DNA from: Tabrizicola sp.
GTDB lineage: Bacteria; Pseudomonadota; Alphaproteobacteria; Rhodobacterales; Rhodobacteraceae
NCBI RefSeq assembly: GCF_022842145.1
Contig: NZ_JALHQD010000002.1
Span: 434,001 to 498,000, forward strand
Direction: 5' to 3'
DNA length: 64,000 nt
In this document: positions 43,237-52,873 of the stretch, piece by piece
Layout: each line of letters opens with the position of its first letter
Position numbering within the stretch: the first letter of the stretch is position 1
Notes under the pieces: model-generated
Database searches by the model: none
The model's input: the letters and a program-made list of their open reading frames with translations, nothing else
Told to the model about the DNA's origin: nothing
Position numbers and translations under genes: made by a program

Positions 43237-45792
43237 ATGACCGCTTGGGACGAAGATCAGGCCTTTGAGGCCGCCGCAGCCCCCGTGCCCCCGCCTGCGA
43301 CCCTTTCGCAGCGTGCGATGGCGGAGCGCGCCACGCCTTATCTGGACGACCTGAACCCCGCCCAACGCGCCGCAGTGCTGGCGCTGGACGGACCGGTCCT
43401 GATGCTGGCGGGCGCTGGCACCGGCAAGACCAAGGCTTTGACCGCGCGGATCGTCCACCTCTTGAACCAGCACAAGGCCCGCCCGAACGAGATCCTTGCC
43501 GTCACCTTCACCAACAAGGCCGCGCGCGAGATGAAGCTGCGCGTCGGCCGGATGCTGGGCGAAGTGGCCGAGGGGATGCCCTGGATGGGCACCTTCCACT
43601 CGCTGTCGGTCAAGATCCTGCGGCGACATGCCGAGCTGGTGGGGTTGAAGCCCAACTTCACCATCCTGGATACCGACGACCAGCTGCGGCTGCTGAAGCA
43701 GCTGATCGTCGCTGCCAACATCGACGAAAAGCGCTGGCCCGCCCGGATGCTGGCCCATCTCATCGACGGCTGGAAGAACCGTGCCTGGACCCCGGACAAG
43801 GTGCCCTCCGCCGAAGCCCCCGCCTACAACAACCGCGGAACCGAGCTTTACGCCGCCTATCAGGAACGCCTTCGCACCCTGAACGCCACCGATTTCGGCG
43901 ATCTACTGCTGCACTGCGTGACGATCTTCCAGAACCGCCCCGACGTGCTGGAGCAGTACCAGCGCTGGTTCCGCTACATCCTTGTCGACGAATACCAGGA
44001 CACCAACGTCTGCCAGTATCTCTGGCTGCGGCTGCTCGCGCAGGCCCACAAGAACATCTGCTGCGTGGGCGACGACGACCAGTCGATCTACGGCTGGCGC
44101 GGGGCCGAGGTGGGCAACATCCTGCGCTTCGAGAAGGACTTCCCGGGCGCGACGGTGATCCGGCTGGAGCAGAACTACCGGTCTACCGCACACATCCTTG
44201 CGGCTGCCAGCGGAATCATCGCGGCGAACAAGGGGCGGCTGGGCAAGACGCTGTGGACGGCGGGGGAGCCGGGCGAAAAGGTTCGCCTCATCGGCCACTG
44301 GGACGGCGAGGAAGAGGCGCGCTGGATCGGCGAAGAGATCGAGGCGATCCAGCGCGGCACCCGGGGGATGGAGCCGCGCGACCTGAACCGGCAAGCGATC
44401 CTGGTCCGCGCCTCCCACCAGATGCGGGCCTTCGAGGACCGGTTCCTGACCATCGGTCTGCCGTACCGTGTGATCGGCGGCCCGCGTTTCTATGAGCGTC
44501 AGGAAATCCGCGACGCGATGGCCTATTTCCGGCTGGCGGTATCTCCCGACGATGATCTGGCGTTCGAGCGGGTGGTAAACCTGCCGAAGCGGGGCCTTGG
44601 TGATACGGCTCAGACGAAGATCAACGTGCTGGCGCGTGAGGCTCAGGTGCCGCTTCTGGACGGCGCGCGGGAGGCGTTGGCCAAGGGGGTGATCGGCGGC
44701 AAGGGGGCCTCGCAGTTGCGGGCATTTGTTGATGGGGTGGACCGCTGGCATTACCTCGTTGTCAATCGGGACAACCAAACAGAAATAGAGCGCTATTCCG
44801 TCCCATTGGATGAACTTCGCGGCCAATTAACATCGCTTCTGAAGAAGCTTGAGGATTTGATCGAAGACGATGCCGTCCAAGCCGAGATAGACGTTCTGAG
44901 GGCTAGAATAGGCCCTTTGGAAAGAACTGTCGCAATCTTAGCCGGGAACCACATGTTTCTGGCCGAAGATATACTTGAGGGATCCGGCTACACTTTCATG
45001 TGGCAGAACGACAAGACGCCGGAGGCTCCGGGGCGGCTCGACAACCTCAAGGAACTCGTGAAGGCGCTGGAGCAGTTCGACAACCTGCAGGGGTTCCTGG
45101 AACACGTCTCCCTCATCATGGACAACGAGACGGAGGGGGCGGAGGAGAAGGTCACGATCATGACCCTCCACGCCGCCAAGGGTCTGGAGTTTCCGGTGGT
45201 CTTCCTGCCGGGGTGGGAGGACGGCCTGTTTCCCAGCCAGCGCAGCATGGATGAGAGCGGGTTGAAGGGGCTGGAGGAAGAACGCCGCCTGGCCTACGTC
45301 GGCATCACCCGGGCCGAGGAGCTGTGCACGATCAGCTTCGCCTCGAACCGGCGGGTCTACGGGCAGTGGCAAAGCCAGCTTCCCAGCCGGTTCATCGACG
45401 AGCTTCCGGCCGACCATGTCGAGGTGCTGACCGCCCCCGGCCTCTATGGCGGCGGGTATGGGGCGGCGGCGCAGGTCGGGTTTGGATCGGCGCTGGAGGA
45501 GCGGGTTTCCAAGGCGGACGTCTACAACTCACCGGGGTGGCGGCGGATGCAGGAAAACGCCACGAGCCGCCCGATGCGGCAGCCGGTCGAGGCCCGGAAC
45601 GTCATCATCGATATGGAGGCGGTGTCGCCCTATGTGATGGGGGACCGGGTGTTCCACCAGAAGTTCGGCTACGGCGAGGTGATGGGGATCGAGGGTGACA
45701 AGCTGGACATCGAGTTCGATCACGCCGGGTCGAAAAAGGTCGTCGCGCGCTGGGTGATCCCGGCGGATCAGGTGGACGACGTCCCGTTTTAG
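43237..45792 (+). CDS. uvrD: UvrD/PcrA-type ATP-dependent DNA helicase with an AT-richer internal segment
   Basis: An 851-residue superfamily 1A helicase used in nucleotide-excision and replication-linked repair. The Q motif is LNPAQRAAV (39-47), Walker A AGAGTGKT (58-65), motif II VDEYQDTN, then GDDDQSIYGWRGA, QNYRST, a motif V region VTIMTLHAAKGLEFPVVFLPG and motif VI RRLAYVGITRAEE. A C-terminal Tudor-like tail follows. Residues about 504-578 are not like the family and their DNA is much less GC-rich than the rest. The helicase motifs on both sides are intact and in frame, so the protein may work. The ATG at 43237 was chosen by fit to the family. Confidence 0.94.
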   Translation: MTAWDEDQAFEAAAAPVPPPATLSQRAMAERATPYLDDLNPAQRAAVLALDGPVLMLAGAGTGKTKALTARIVHLLNQHKARPNEILAVTFTNKAAREMKLRVGRMLGEVAEGMPWMGTFHSLSVKILRRHAELVGLKPNFTILDTDDQLRLLKQLIVAANIDEKRWPARMLAHLIDGWKNRAWTPDKVPSAEAPAYNNRGTELYAAYQERLRTLNATDFGDLLLHCVTIFQNRPDVLEQYQRWFRYILVDEYQDTNVCQYLWLRLLAQAHKNICCVGDDDQSIYGWRGAEVGNILRFEKDFPGATVIRLEQNYRSTAHILAAASGIIAANKGRLGKTLWTAGEPGEKVRLIGHWDGEEEARWIGEEIEAIQRGTRGMEPRDLNRQAILVRASHQMRAFEDRFLTIGLPYRVIGGPRFYERQEIRDAMAYFRLAVSPDDDLAFERVVNLPKRGLGDTAQTKINVLAREAQVPLLDGAREALAKGVIGGKGASQLRAFVDGVDRWHYLVVNRDNQTEIERYSVPLDELRGQLTSLLKKLEDLIEDDAVQAEIDVLRARIGPLERTVAILAGNHMFLAEDILEGSGYTFMWQNDKTPEAPGRLDNLKELVKALEQFDNLQGFLEHVSLIMDNETEGAEEKVTIMTLHAAKGLEFPVVFLPGWEDGLFPSQRSMDESGLKGLEEERRLAYVGITRAEELCTISFASNRRVYGQWQSQLPSRFIDELPADHVEVLTAPGLYGGGYGAAAQVGFGSALEERVSKADVYNSPGWRRMQENATSRPMRQPVEARNVIIDMEAVSPYVMGDRVFHQKFGYGEVMGIEGDKLDIEFDHAGSKKVVARWVIPADQVDDVPF
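44748..44995 (+). other. AT-richer in-frame segment within the helicase gene
   Basis: The DNA from about 44748 to 44995 uses codons such as TTA, AGA and ATA that are rare elsewhere in the gene. By hand count 44761-44940 has 86 G+C of 180, against 45 of 60 in 44641-44700. It encodes a charged, probably helical stretch (LTSLLKKLEDLIEDDAVQAE) inserted before the SGYTFMWQNDKTPEAPG block. Confidence 0.75.
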
Positions 45793-46306
45793 GCTGCGGC
45801 TGCCCACGCGTGGGCGGTCTCTTCTGGTGTGCAATATCAATGATATAGCTGCGGACGGTAGGAGTTTCTTAAGGTCTGGCTGCCCCCCGCGTTAAAGAAG
45901 CCACGTAGCCAATTGGCGCCCGGGTCGGACTTGCTTTATCGGATTGCGTCGCCCGCAGCAGGCACGGCCTCGGACGCACCTCTCGCCAACGGTCCCTACG
46001 ACGGCATAGCGATCGTCATCCGCAGGAGCGATTTTGCGTCCAGGTTTACTGGCGGCATAGGGCTGTTGAGCGTGCGAGGCGTGCCGATAGCTTGAACACG
46101 CGCGCCAGCGGGACAGCTTTTGCAGCGCGCTTTCAGGCCGGATACTGCCCGACCCGCCAGACCTTCAGCGACCCCATGCATGACTCTAAGGCCGCTGCAC
46201 TTCCGGATCGTCTCATGGCGGCTGGGCGCTGCGCTTTGTCCGCCGCCACCTTGCACCCGTCGGCCCTGCGTGCACAGTCTGGGGCAAGGTTTGGGTGGAG
46301 GACCAC
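45793..46306. other. Intergenic region between the helicase and kinase genes
   Basis: About 510 bases without a convincing gene. GCCCACGCGTGGGC (45802-45815) is a perfect palindrome just after the helicase stop and may end transcription. ATATCAATGATAT (45834-45846) is a second palindrome around a central base. Short open frames are present but have no supporting feature. Confidence 0.4.
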
Positions 46307-46948
46307 ATGACACAAATGCCCGTCGATCTTGCGCAACTGGCGGACAGACTGGAAACCCGGGCGGCCGCTGGCGGCCGGGTCATTGCGGCTATTGCAGGCG
46401 CGCCCGGATCGGGGAAATCGACGCTGGCAGAAAAGCTGATCGGCAAGCTGAATGCGCGGCGGCCAGGAATGGCGGCGGTCCTGCCGATGGACGGGTATCA
46501 CTATGATGACCTCTACCTCGTCCCGGCAGGCCTGCGGCCAAGGAAGGGTGCGCCGATGACCTTCGACGTGGGGGGGCTGTACCACACGCTGAAGCGCCTG
46601 CGCGACCGCGACGAGGCGGAGGTCGCGGTCCCCGTCTTCGACCGCAAGATCGAGATCGCCCGGGCAGGGGCGCGGCTGATCCCGAGGGAGGTGGCGGTCA
46701 TCGTGGTCGAAGGGAACTGGCTGCTGTTGAACCAGGCGCCCTGGGATGGATTGCAACCGATGTTCGACCTGACCGTGATGGTCGATGTCCCCGAGCACGT
46801 GCTGCGGGCGCGGTTGCGGGGGCGGTGGGAACGCCTGGGGCTGACCGAGACTGAAATCATCGAAAAGCTTGAGGAAAACGACCTGCCCAACGGCCGCTGG
46901 GTCCGCGATGGCTCGGTGCCCGCGGACCACGTGATCCGGAACGGCTGA
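46307..46948 (+). CDS. P-loop kinase of the uridine kinase/phosphoribulokinase-like group
   Basis: A 213-residue kinase with Walker A GAPGSGKST (31-39), followed by VLPMDGYHYDDLYLV, where the DGYHYDD block is typical of uridine/pantothenate-kinase-like enzymes that phosphorylate nucleosides or small sugars. The later VIVVEGNWLLLN and the charged LRARLRGRWERLGL lid-like stretch fit the same group. Similar proteins near sugar-transport genes in rhizobia are called fructokinase-like FrcK; the substrate here is not known. The ATG at 46307 is preceded closely by GGAGGA, although an in-frame GTG exists at 46295. It precedes ftsW by 134 bases. Confidence 0.85.
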   Translation: MTQMPVDLAQLADRLETRAAAGGRVIAAIAGAPGSGKSTLAEKLIGKLNARRPGMAAVLPMDGYHYDDLYLVPAGLRPRKGAPMTFDVGGLYHTLKRLRDRDEAEVAVPVFDRKIEIARAGARLIPREVAVIVVEGNWLLLNQAPWDGLQPMFDLTVMVDVPEHVLRARLRGRWERLGLTETEIIEKLEENDLPNGRWVRDGSVPADHVIRNG

Positions 46949-47082
46949 CCGCCGAAATCCCTGCGCGACGGTCCGCATTCGCGCTGGCCTTGCGAATCGA
47001 TTGGCGCTACTCTGGCGCGTGAAGACCTGGGGGACACACCCGGGCTTCCAAAGGCAGAGCAGGCGTAAACAGGCGGTTTTCC

Positions 47083-48246
47083 ATGACTGAAATGGTCTAT
47101 GGCTCCAATCCCGTACGGGTGTCGGAGCCGGTCATCCCACGGTGGTGGCGCACGATCGACAAGTGGACGCTGACCTGCGTCTTTGTCCTGTTCGGCATCG
47201 GCCTGTTGCTTGGCCTTGCGGCCTCGGTCCCCTTGGCCACGCGGAACGGTCTGGAGCCCTTCTATTACGTCCAGCGGCAGGCCTTCTTTGGCGGGGTCGC
47301 GCTGGTGGTGATGATCGGCATTTCGATGATGCCGCCGGAAATGGTGCGCAGGCTTGGGGTGATGGGCTTTGCGGTGTCGATGCTGGCGCTGATGTTGCTG
47401 CCGATTTTCGGAACCGACTTTGGCAAGGGCGCGGTGCGCTGGTTTTCCTTCGGCTTTGCGTCGATCCAGCCATCCGAATTCCTGAAGCCGGGCTTCGTGA
47501 TCGTGGTGGCCTGGCTGATCGCCGCAAGTCAGGACCTGAACGGCCCGCCGGGCAAGTCCATCTCGTTTGCGCTGACGCTGGTGGTGGTCGCCTTCCTGGC
47601 GATGCAGCCGGACTTCGGCCAGTCGGCGCTGGTGCTGTTCGCCTGGGGCGTGGTCTATTTCGTCGGGGGCGCGCCCATGCTGCTGATCGCGGTCGTGGGC
47701 GGCCTGGTCGCGCTGGGCGGGCTGGTGTTCTACGAAAGCTCCGAGCACTTTGCGCGCCGGATCGACGGGTTCCTGTCGCCGGATCTTGATCCGCGGACGC
47801 AGCTTGGCTACGCCGCGAACGCGATCCAGGAGGGCGGGTTCTTTGGCGTCGGCGTGGGCGAGGGCCAGGTGAAGTGGTCACTGCCGGACGCGCATACCGA
47901 CTTCATCATCGCGGTCGCGGCCGAGGAATACGGGCTGCTTCTGGTGCTGCTGATCCTGGCGGTCTACGGGCTGATCGTGGTCCGGTCGCTGTGGCGGCTT
48001 TTGCCCGAGCGCGACCCCTTCGCGCGGCTGGCTGGCGCCGGTCTGGCCTGCATCTTCGGGGTGCAGGCGATGATCAACATGGGCGTGGCGGTGCGGCTTC
48101 TGCCGGCCAAGGGGATGACGCTGCCTTTCGTTTCGTATGGGGGGTCGTCGGTGATCGCGGCCGGGATCACGCTGGGGATGCTTCTGGCGCTGACGCGGGA
48201 GCGGCCGCGCGGGCAGATGAGCGACGTCTTCCGGCGGGGTCGGTGA
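47083..48246 (+). CDS. ftsW: FtsW, septal peptidoglycan glycosyltransferase
   Basis: A 387-residue SEDS-family membrane protein that polymerises lipid II at the septum together with a class B PBP. About ten helices are visible. Family signatures include [38 protein letters not shown] (with the catalytic aspartate region) and [10 protein letters not shown] near the C-terminus. The ATG at 47083 lies after a 134-base gap, so the promoter of this dcw segment may be there. Its stop overlaps the murG start by one base (TGATG). The usual upstream partners murD and mraY are absent from the window. Confidence 0.97.
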   Translation: MTEMVYGSNPVRVSEPVIPRWWRTIDKWTLTCVFVLFGIGLLLGLAASVPLATRNGLEPFYYVQRQAFFGGVALVVMIGISMMPPEMVRRLGVMGFAVSMLALMLLPIFGTDFGKGAVRWFSFGFASIQPSEFLKPGFVIVVAWLIAASQDLNGPPGKSISFALTLVVVAFLAMQPDFGQSALVLFAWGVVYFVGGAPMLLIAVVGGLVALGGLVFYESSEHFARRIDGFLSPDLDPRTQLGYAANAIQEGGFFGVGVGEGQVKWSLPDAHTDFIIAVAAEEYGLLLVLLILAVYGLIVVRSLWRLLPERDPFARLAGAGLACIFGVQAMINMGVAVRLLPAKGMTLPFVSYGGSSVIAAGITLGMLLALTRERPRGQMSDVFRRGR

Positions 48247-49337
48247 TGCCGAAGCTTCTCCTGATCGCGGCGGGAGGCACGGGGGGGCACATGTTCCCGG
48301 CGCAGGCTTTGGCCGAGGCGATGCTGGCGCGGGGCTGGCGGGTCAAGCTATCCACCGACGACCGCGGCGCGCGATATGCGGGCGGCTTTCCGGCGGAGGT
48401 GGTGGTGGAGCGGGTCGCCAGTGCGACCTTCGCGCGGGGCGGGGTGGCGGCAAAGCTGCTGGTCCCGTTCCGGATCGCGGGCGGTGTGGTCGGGGCGCTG
48501 CTGTCCCAGATGCGCGACAAGCCGGCGGTGGTGGTGGGGTTCGGGGGCTATCCGTCGATCCCGGCCCTGTCGGCGGCCTTTGTCTTGCGGCGGCCGCGGA
48601 TGATCCATGAGCAAAATGGGGTCCTTGGACGGGTCAACCAGCTTTTCGCTCGGAAGGTGGACAAGGTCGCCTGTGGCACATGGCCCACGGCTTTGCCTGC
48701 CGGTGTGACGGGCGAGGCCACGGGCAATCCGGTGCGGCAGGCGGTGCTGGACCGGGCCTCGGCCCCCTATATCCCGCCCGGGGATTACCCGATGGCGATG
48801 GTGGTGATCGGCGGATCGCAGGGCGCGCGGGTGTTGTCGGACGTGGTGCCGGCGGCGGTGGCCCTGTTGCCCGAGGCGCTGCGGGCCAACCTGCGGGTGG
48901 CGCACCAGGCGCGGGACGAGGATGGGGCGCGGGCGGCAGCGGCCTACGAGGCGGCAGGGGTCCGGGCCGAGATCGCTCCGTTCTTCGCCGACATTCCGCG
49001 CAGGCTGTCCGAGGCTCAGCTGGTGATCAGCCGGTCAGGGGCGTCGTCGGTGGCGGATATCAGCGTGATCGGGCGTCCGGCGATCCTGATCCCCTTTGCG
49101 GCGGCGACCGGCGACCATCAGACGGCGAATGCCAAGGGGCTGTCTGACGCAGCGGCAGCGGTGGTGATCCAGGAGAAGGCGCTTGACGCCGCCGGCCTTG
49201 CGGGCCACATCGCCGCGATCCTGGAAGACCCCCACAAGGCCGAGATTATGGCGCGCGCCGCTCTGGGCGAAGGCAAGCCGGATGCGACGGCGCGATTGGT
49301 GGCGCTGGTCGAAGACTTGGGCGGAGAGACGCAATGA
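48246..49337 (+). CDS. murG: MurG, lipid II N-acetylglucosaminyltransferase
   Basis: A 363-residue GT28 enzyme that adds GlcNAc to lipid I on the inner face of the membrane. The glycine-rich loops are [10 protein letters not shown] (10-19) and [14 protein letters not shown]; the donor site includes [13 protein letters not shown] and [11 protein letters not shown]. The ATG shares one base with the ftsW stop and its own TGA overlaps the murC ATG (ATGA). Confidence 0.97.
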   Translation: MPKLLLIAAGGTGGHMFPAQALAEAMLARGWRVKLSTDDRGARYAGGFPAEVVVERVASATFARGGVAAKLLVPFRIAGGVVGALLSQMRDKPAVVVGFGGYPSIPALSAAFVLRRPRMIHEQNGVLGRVNQLFARKVDKVACGTWPTALPAGVTGEATGNPVRQAVLDRASAPYIPPGDYPMAMVVIGGSQGARVLSDVVPAAVALLPEALRANLRVAHQARDEDGARAAAAYEAAGVRAEIAPFFADIPRRLSEAQLVISRSGASSVADISVIGRPAILIPFAAATGDHQTANAKGLSDAAAAVVIQEKALDAAGLAGHIAAILEDPHKAEIMARAALGEGKPDATARLVALVEDLGGETQ

Positions 49338-50743
49338 ACGCAGCAACGAAGCTTCCGCTGGAACTGGGGCCGATCCACTTCGTGGGGATCGGCGGCATCG
49401 GGATGTCGGGCATCGCCGAGGTCCTGATGACCCTGGGCTACCGGGTGCAGGGGTCGGACGCGAAGGCCTCGAAGATCACCGACCGGCTGGTCAAGCTGGG
49501 CGCGACCTTCTTCGAGGGGCAGCGGGCCGAGAACATCGGGGATGGCGTCTCGGTCGTCGTGATCTCGTCGGCGATCAAGAAGGGCAACCCGGAGCTGGAG
49601 GAAGCGCGGCGCCGCAAGCTGCCGGTGGTGCGGCGGGCCGAGATGCTGGCCGAGCTGATGCGGATGCGGTCGAACATCGCCATCGCCGGGACGCATGGCA
49701 AGACCACGACCACGACGATGGTCGCGACCCTGCTGGACAAGGGAGGCTTTGATCCCACGGTCATCAACGGGGGGGTGATCCACGCTTACGGCTCCAACGC
49801 GCGGGCCGGGGCGGGGGAGTGGATGGTGGTCGAGGCGGACGAGAGCGACGGCAGCTTCAACCGGCTGCCCGCGACGATCGCCATCGTGACCAACATCGAC
49901 CCCGAGCATATGGAACACTGGCACACCTTCGACGCGCTGCGGAAGGGGTTCCTGGATTTCGTGTCGAACATCCCGTTCTATGGGCTGGCGGTCTGCTGCA
50001 CGGACCACCCGGAAGTGCAGGCGCTGGTCGGGCGGGTCACGGACCGTAGGGTCGTGACCTTCGGGTTCAACGCGCAGGCAGACGTCCGCGCGCAGAACCT
50101 GACCTACGAGAACGGGGTCGCGCATTTCGACATCGCGCTGCAGTCCGAGGGTCAGGTCATCGAGAACTGCACGCTGCCGATGCCGGGGGACCACAACGTC
50201 AGCAATGCCCTGTCTGCGGTCGCCGTGGCGCGGCACCTGGGGATGAAGCGCGACGAGATCCGCGAGGCTCTGGCCGGGTTCGCAGGCGTCAACCGGCGCT
50301 TCACCAAGGTGGCCGAGGTGAACGGCGTCACCATCATCGATGACTACGGCCACCATCCGGTTGAAATCGCGGCCGTCCTGAGGGCCGCGCGGCAGGCGAC
50401 CAAGGGACGGATCATCGCCGTCCACCAGCCGCACCGCTATACGCGGCTTTCCAGCCTGTTCGAGGAATTCTGCACCTGTTTCAACGAGGCCGATGTCGTG
50501 GCCATCGCCGATGTCTATTCCGCAGGCGAGGAGCCGATCCCCGGTGCCAGCCGCGATGATCTGGTGGCGGGGCTGATCGCGCACGGCCACCGCCATGCGC
50601 GCGCGTTGCAGGACGAGGGCGAACTGGCGCGACTGGTCCGGGAACAGGCCCGGCCGGGCGACATGGTGGTTTGCCTTGGCGCCGGCACGATCAGTGCCTG
50701 GGCGAATGCTCTGCCCGCAAAGCTGATGGGCAAGGCCGCGTGA
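49334..50743 (+). CDS. murC: MurC, UDP-N-acetylmuramate--L-alanine ligase
   Basis: A 469-residue Mur ligase that adds L-Ala to UDP-MurNAc in the cytoplasm. The N-terminal domain has [16 protein letters not shown], the central ATP-binding loop is [10 protein letters not shown] (119-128), and EADESDGSF and the C-terminal [10 protein letters not shown] follow, all typical. Length is normal. It overlaps murG by four bases; a small DUF2484 gene follows after 28 bases. Confidence 0.97.
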   Translation: MNAATKLPLELGPIHFVGIGGIGMSGIAEVLMTLGYRVQGSDAKASKITDRLVKLGATFFEGQRAENIGDGVSVVVISSAIKKGNPELEEARRRKLPVVRRAEMLAELMRMRSNIAIAGTHGKTTTTTMVATLLDKGGFDPTVINGGVIHAYGSNARAGAGEWMVVEADESDGSFNRLPATIAIVTNIDPEHMEHWHTFDALRKGFLDFVSNIPFYGLAVCCTDHPEVQALVGRVTDRRVVTFGFNAQADVRAQNLTYENGVAHFDIALQSEGQVIENCTLPMPGDHNVSNALSAVAVARHLGMKRDEIREALAGFAGVNRRFTKVAEVNGVTIIDDYGHHPVEIAAVLRAARQATKGRIIAVHQPHRYTRLSSLFEEFCTCFNEADVVAIADVYSAGEEPIPGASRDDLVAGLIAHGHRHARALQDEGELARLVREQARPGDMVVCLGAGTISAWANALPAKLMGKAA

Positions 50744-50771
50744 CCGGGACCGAGCCACAGGAGAGCCTCGC

Positions 50772-51050
50772 GTGATCTGGGGCGTGGTCACTCCGCTGTT
50801 CTTTGGATGCCTCTGGATCCTGATGGCCGCGGTCGTCGCCATGCTGCCGATGAAGCGGCAGATGGTTCCGGGGCTGATCCTGCTGATCATCGCACCGTTC
50901 CTTCTGGCCTGGATCGGCTGGTTCCACGGCTGGGGCTGGATGGTCGCGGGCATCGTCGGATTCGCGTCGATGTTCCGCAATCCCTTGATCTATTTCATCC
51001 GCCGCGCGCTTGGCCGACCTGCGCCGCTGCCCAAGGAACTGGACAAGTGA
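50772..51050 (+). CDS. DUF2484 family small membrane protein (copy 1)
   Basis: A 92-residue protein with three hydrophobic helices and a short basic tail (RRALGRPAPLPKELDK). It fits DUF2484, a family commonly found between murC and murB in Rhodobacteraceae; function unknown. The start is GTG at 50772 with AGGAGAG upstream. A second, diverged copy lies at 52299-52571 after an amino-acid permease gene. Position suggests a role around cell-wall synthesis, without direct evidence. Confidence 0.8.
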   Translation: MIWGVVTPLFFGCLWILMAAVVAMLPMKRQMVPGLILLIIAPFLLAWIGWFHGWGWMVAGIVGFASMFRNPLIYFIRRALGRPAPLPKELDK

Positions 51051-51090
51051 TCCAGCGTTGCCCCGGGACCGGCTTTACCGGAAGGCGCAG

Positions 51091-52302
51091 ATGGCTGACG
51101 CGCTGAAACGAACCCTGGGGCTTGGCCTTCTGACGGCCTACGGCGTCGGCGTGATGGTCGGCGCGGGGATCTACGTTCTGGTGGGCACGGTCGTCGGCCA
51201 TGCCGGGGTCTGGGCCCCGCTTGCCTTTGTGCTGGCCGGGGTGGTGGCGCTGTTCTCGGCGCTGTCCTATGCCGAATTTTCCACCCGGCTGCCCGAGGCG
51301 GCGGGGCAGGCGGCCTATATCGAGCGCGGCTTCTCCTCTCGCAACCTCGGTGTGCTTGCCGGACTGGCAATCGTCATCACCGGCGTCGTCTCGGCCGCAG
51401 CGGTCCTGCGCGGCGGGGTCGGCTATCTTGCGGCTTTCGTGGACCTTCCCGAACCCTGGCTGATTGCCGGGATCGGCGTGGCGCTGACGCTGGTCGCTGT
51501 CGTCGGGGTGCTGGAAAGCCTGACGCTGATCGCGATCCTGACCCTGGTCGAGGTGGCGGGCCTCATGGCGGTCATCGCGGCGGGTTTCACGGCCGCCCCG
51601 GGGCCGGACTGGACCGGCTTTGCCAATCTTCCCCCGCCCCCCATCGCGGGGATCGCCGCGGCCATCTCGCTTTCGGTCTTTGCCTTCATCGGCTTCGAGG
51701 ACCTGACCAACATGGCGGAAGAGGCGAAGGAACCCGAACGCGTCATGCCCCGGGCCATTCTTCTGGCCCTGTTCATCACGGCGGCCTTGTACATCCTGGT
51801 CAGCCTGGCGGCGGTCCGCGTGGCCTCGCACGTCGAACTGGGTGCCAGCGAGCAGCCGGTGGCCCTGATCTGGGAGCGGGCGACGGGCGGGCCGGCGGCG
51901 TTTCTGTCGGCCATTGCGGTGGCGGCGGCGTTGAACGGGGTGCTGGCGCAGATCGTCATGGCAGCGCGGGTCCTGTTCGGGCTTGGCCGCCGGACGCGGC
52001 TGCTGGAGCCCTTGTCCCGGTCGCATCCCCGCTTTGGTACCCCGGTTCTTGCCACACTGCTGGTCGGGGCGGCCGTCCTTGGCGCGGCCCTGGTCCTGCC
52101 GGTAGAGACCCTGGCCAAGGCAACGGCCATCGTTCTGCTTGCCGTCTTCGTGGCGGTGAACGCGGCCTTGATCCGCCTGCACCGCCGTGAGCCGGACGCG
52201 CCGTTCCGGGTCGCGGGCTGGGTGCCCTGGGCCGGACTTCTGGCGGCTCTTGCCGCCTTGGGCGCGGCGTTGTTTTCGGCCCTGTCAGGAGAGAGCACAT
52301 GA
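51091..52302 (+). CDS. APC-family amino-acid/polyamine permease
   Basis: A 403-residue permease with about twelve helices. The start LGLGLLTAYGVGVMVGAGIY and the block FAFIGFEDLTNMAEEAKEPE are typical of the amino acid-polyamine-organocation superfamily. The substrate cannot be read from the sequence. The ATG at 51091 was chosen because the preceding in-frame part has no helix. It lies between two DUF2484 genes inside the dcw cluster and overlaps the second by four bases (ATGA), which suggests insertion into the cluster together with a duplication. Confidence 0.88.
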   Translation: MADALKRTLGLGLLTAYGVGVMVGAGIYVLVGTVVGHAGVWAPLAFVLAGVVALFSALSYAEFSTRLPEAAGQAAYIERGFSSRNLGVLAGLAIVITGVVSAAAVLRGGVGYLAAFVDLPEPWLIAGIGVALTLVAVVGVLESLTLIAILTLVEVAGLMAVIAAGFTAAPGPDWTGFANLPPPPIAGIAAAISLSVFAFIGFEDLTNMAEEAKEPERVMPRAILLALFITAALYILVSLAAVRVASHVELGASEQPVALIWERATGGPAAFLSAIAVAAALNGVLAQIVMAARVLFGLGRRTRLLEPLSRSHPRFGTPVLATLLVGAAVLGAALVLPVETLAKATAIVLLAVFVAVNAALIRLHRREPDAPFRVAGWVPWAGLLAALAALGAALFSALSGEST

Positions 52303-52571
52303 TCGGAAATCTGGGCGCGGACCCCGACTACTGGCCGCTGATCCTGAGCCTGCTCTGGCTGGTCGTCGCCAATGTCATCGCCATGTTCCCCTCGAAGGAC
52401 AAGCATTGGCGGGTGGCCTATGTGCTGATCGCCCTTGGCGTGCCGCTTCTGGGCTGGGTGACCTGGGTGGCGGGGCCGGTGGTCGGCCTGGTCCTGCTGG
52501 CGGCGGGGGCCTCAGTCCTGCGCTGGCCGGTGGTCTTCTTCTGGCGCTGGCTGCGCCGACAGTTGGGGTAG
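52299..52571 (+). CDS. DUF2484 family small membrane protein (copy 2)
   Basis: A 90-residue protein with three helices; like copy 1 it begins with a helix ending NVIAMFPSKDKHWR (MLPMKRQMVP in copy 1) and closes with a basic tail. It starts inside the permease stop (ATGA) and ends three bases before the next small gene. The function is unknown. Confidence 0.75.
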   Translation: MIGNLGADPDYWPLILSLLWLVVANVIAMFPSKDKHWRVAYVLIALGVPLLGWVTWVAGPVVGLVLLAAGASVLRWPVVFFWRWLRRQLG

Positions 52572-52574
52572 ACG

Positions 52575-52832
52575 ATGAACGCGATCTTCTGGGCAGTCGG
52601 CGGCGGAACAGTGCTGTTTGTCGCGGTTATGTCCTACATCATCACGCGCCGCTATGGCTGGGGGCAGGCGCTGGCATTGCCGGTCCTGGCGCTGGCGGCG
52701 CTGCTGGCGATGCAGTGGCAAGAGCGGGCGAGCACGGGCTTTGAACTGAACTGGTCGTCACTCGTCTTTGCGGCCCCGTTGCTGCTGGGCGCGGTGGTGG
52801 GCATCGCCGTGGCGCGGCTGAGGCGGGGCTGA
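52575..52832 (+). CDS. Small three-helix membrane protein
   Basis: An 85-residue protein with hydrophobic segments near 5-23, 32-45 and 63-82 and the polar link [16 protein letters not shown]. No family is recognised. It starts three bases after the DUF2484 copy 2 stop and lies 41 bases before murB, so it is probably part of the same transcript. Confidence 0.7.
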   Translation: MNAIFWAVGGGTVLFVAVMSYIITRRYGWGQALALPVLALAALLAMQWQERASTGFELNWSSLVFAAPLLLGAVVGIAVARLRRG

Positions 52833-52873
52833 CGGGTCTTGCAACGCGCGCGAAAGCGCCGCAGAACCGGGCC

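Noticed and set aside
44748-44995. Intein in the helicase gene
   Set aside because: The segment is far too short and has no N-terminal Cys/Ser block or C-terminal His-Asn.
45913-46095. Short open frame between the helicase and kinase genes
   Set aside because: Sixty codons with no ribosome binding site, motif or helix; not enough support.
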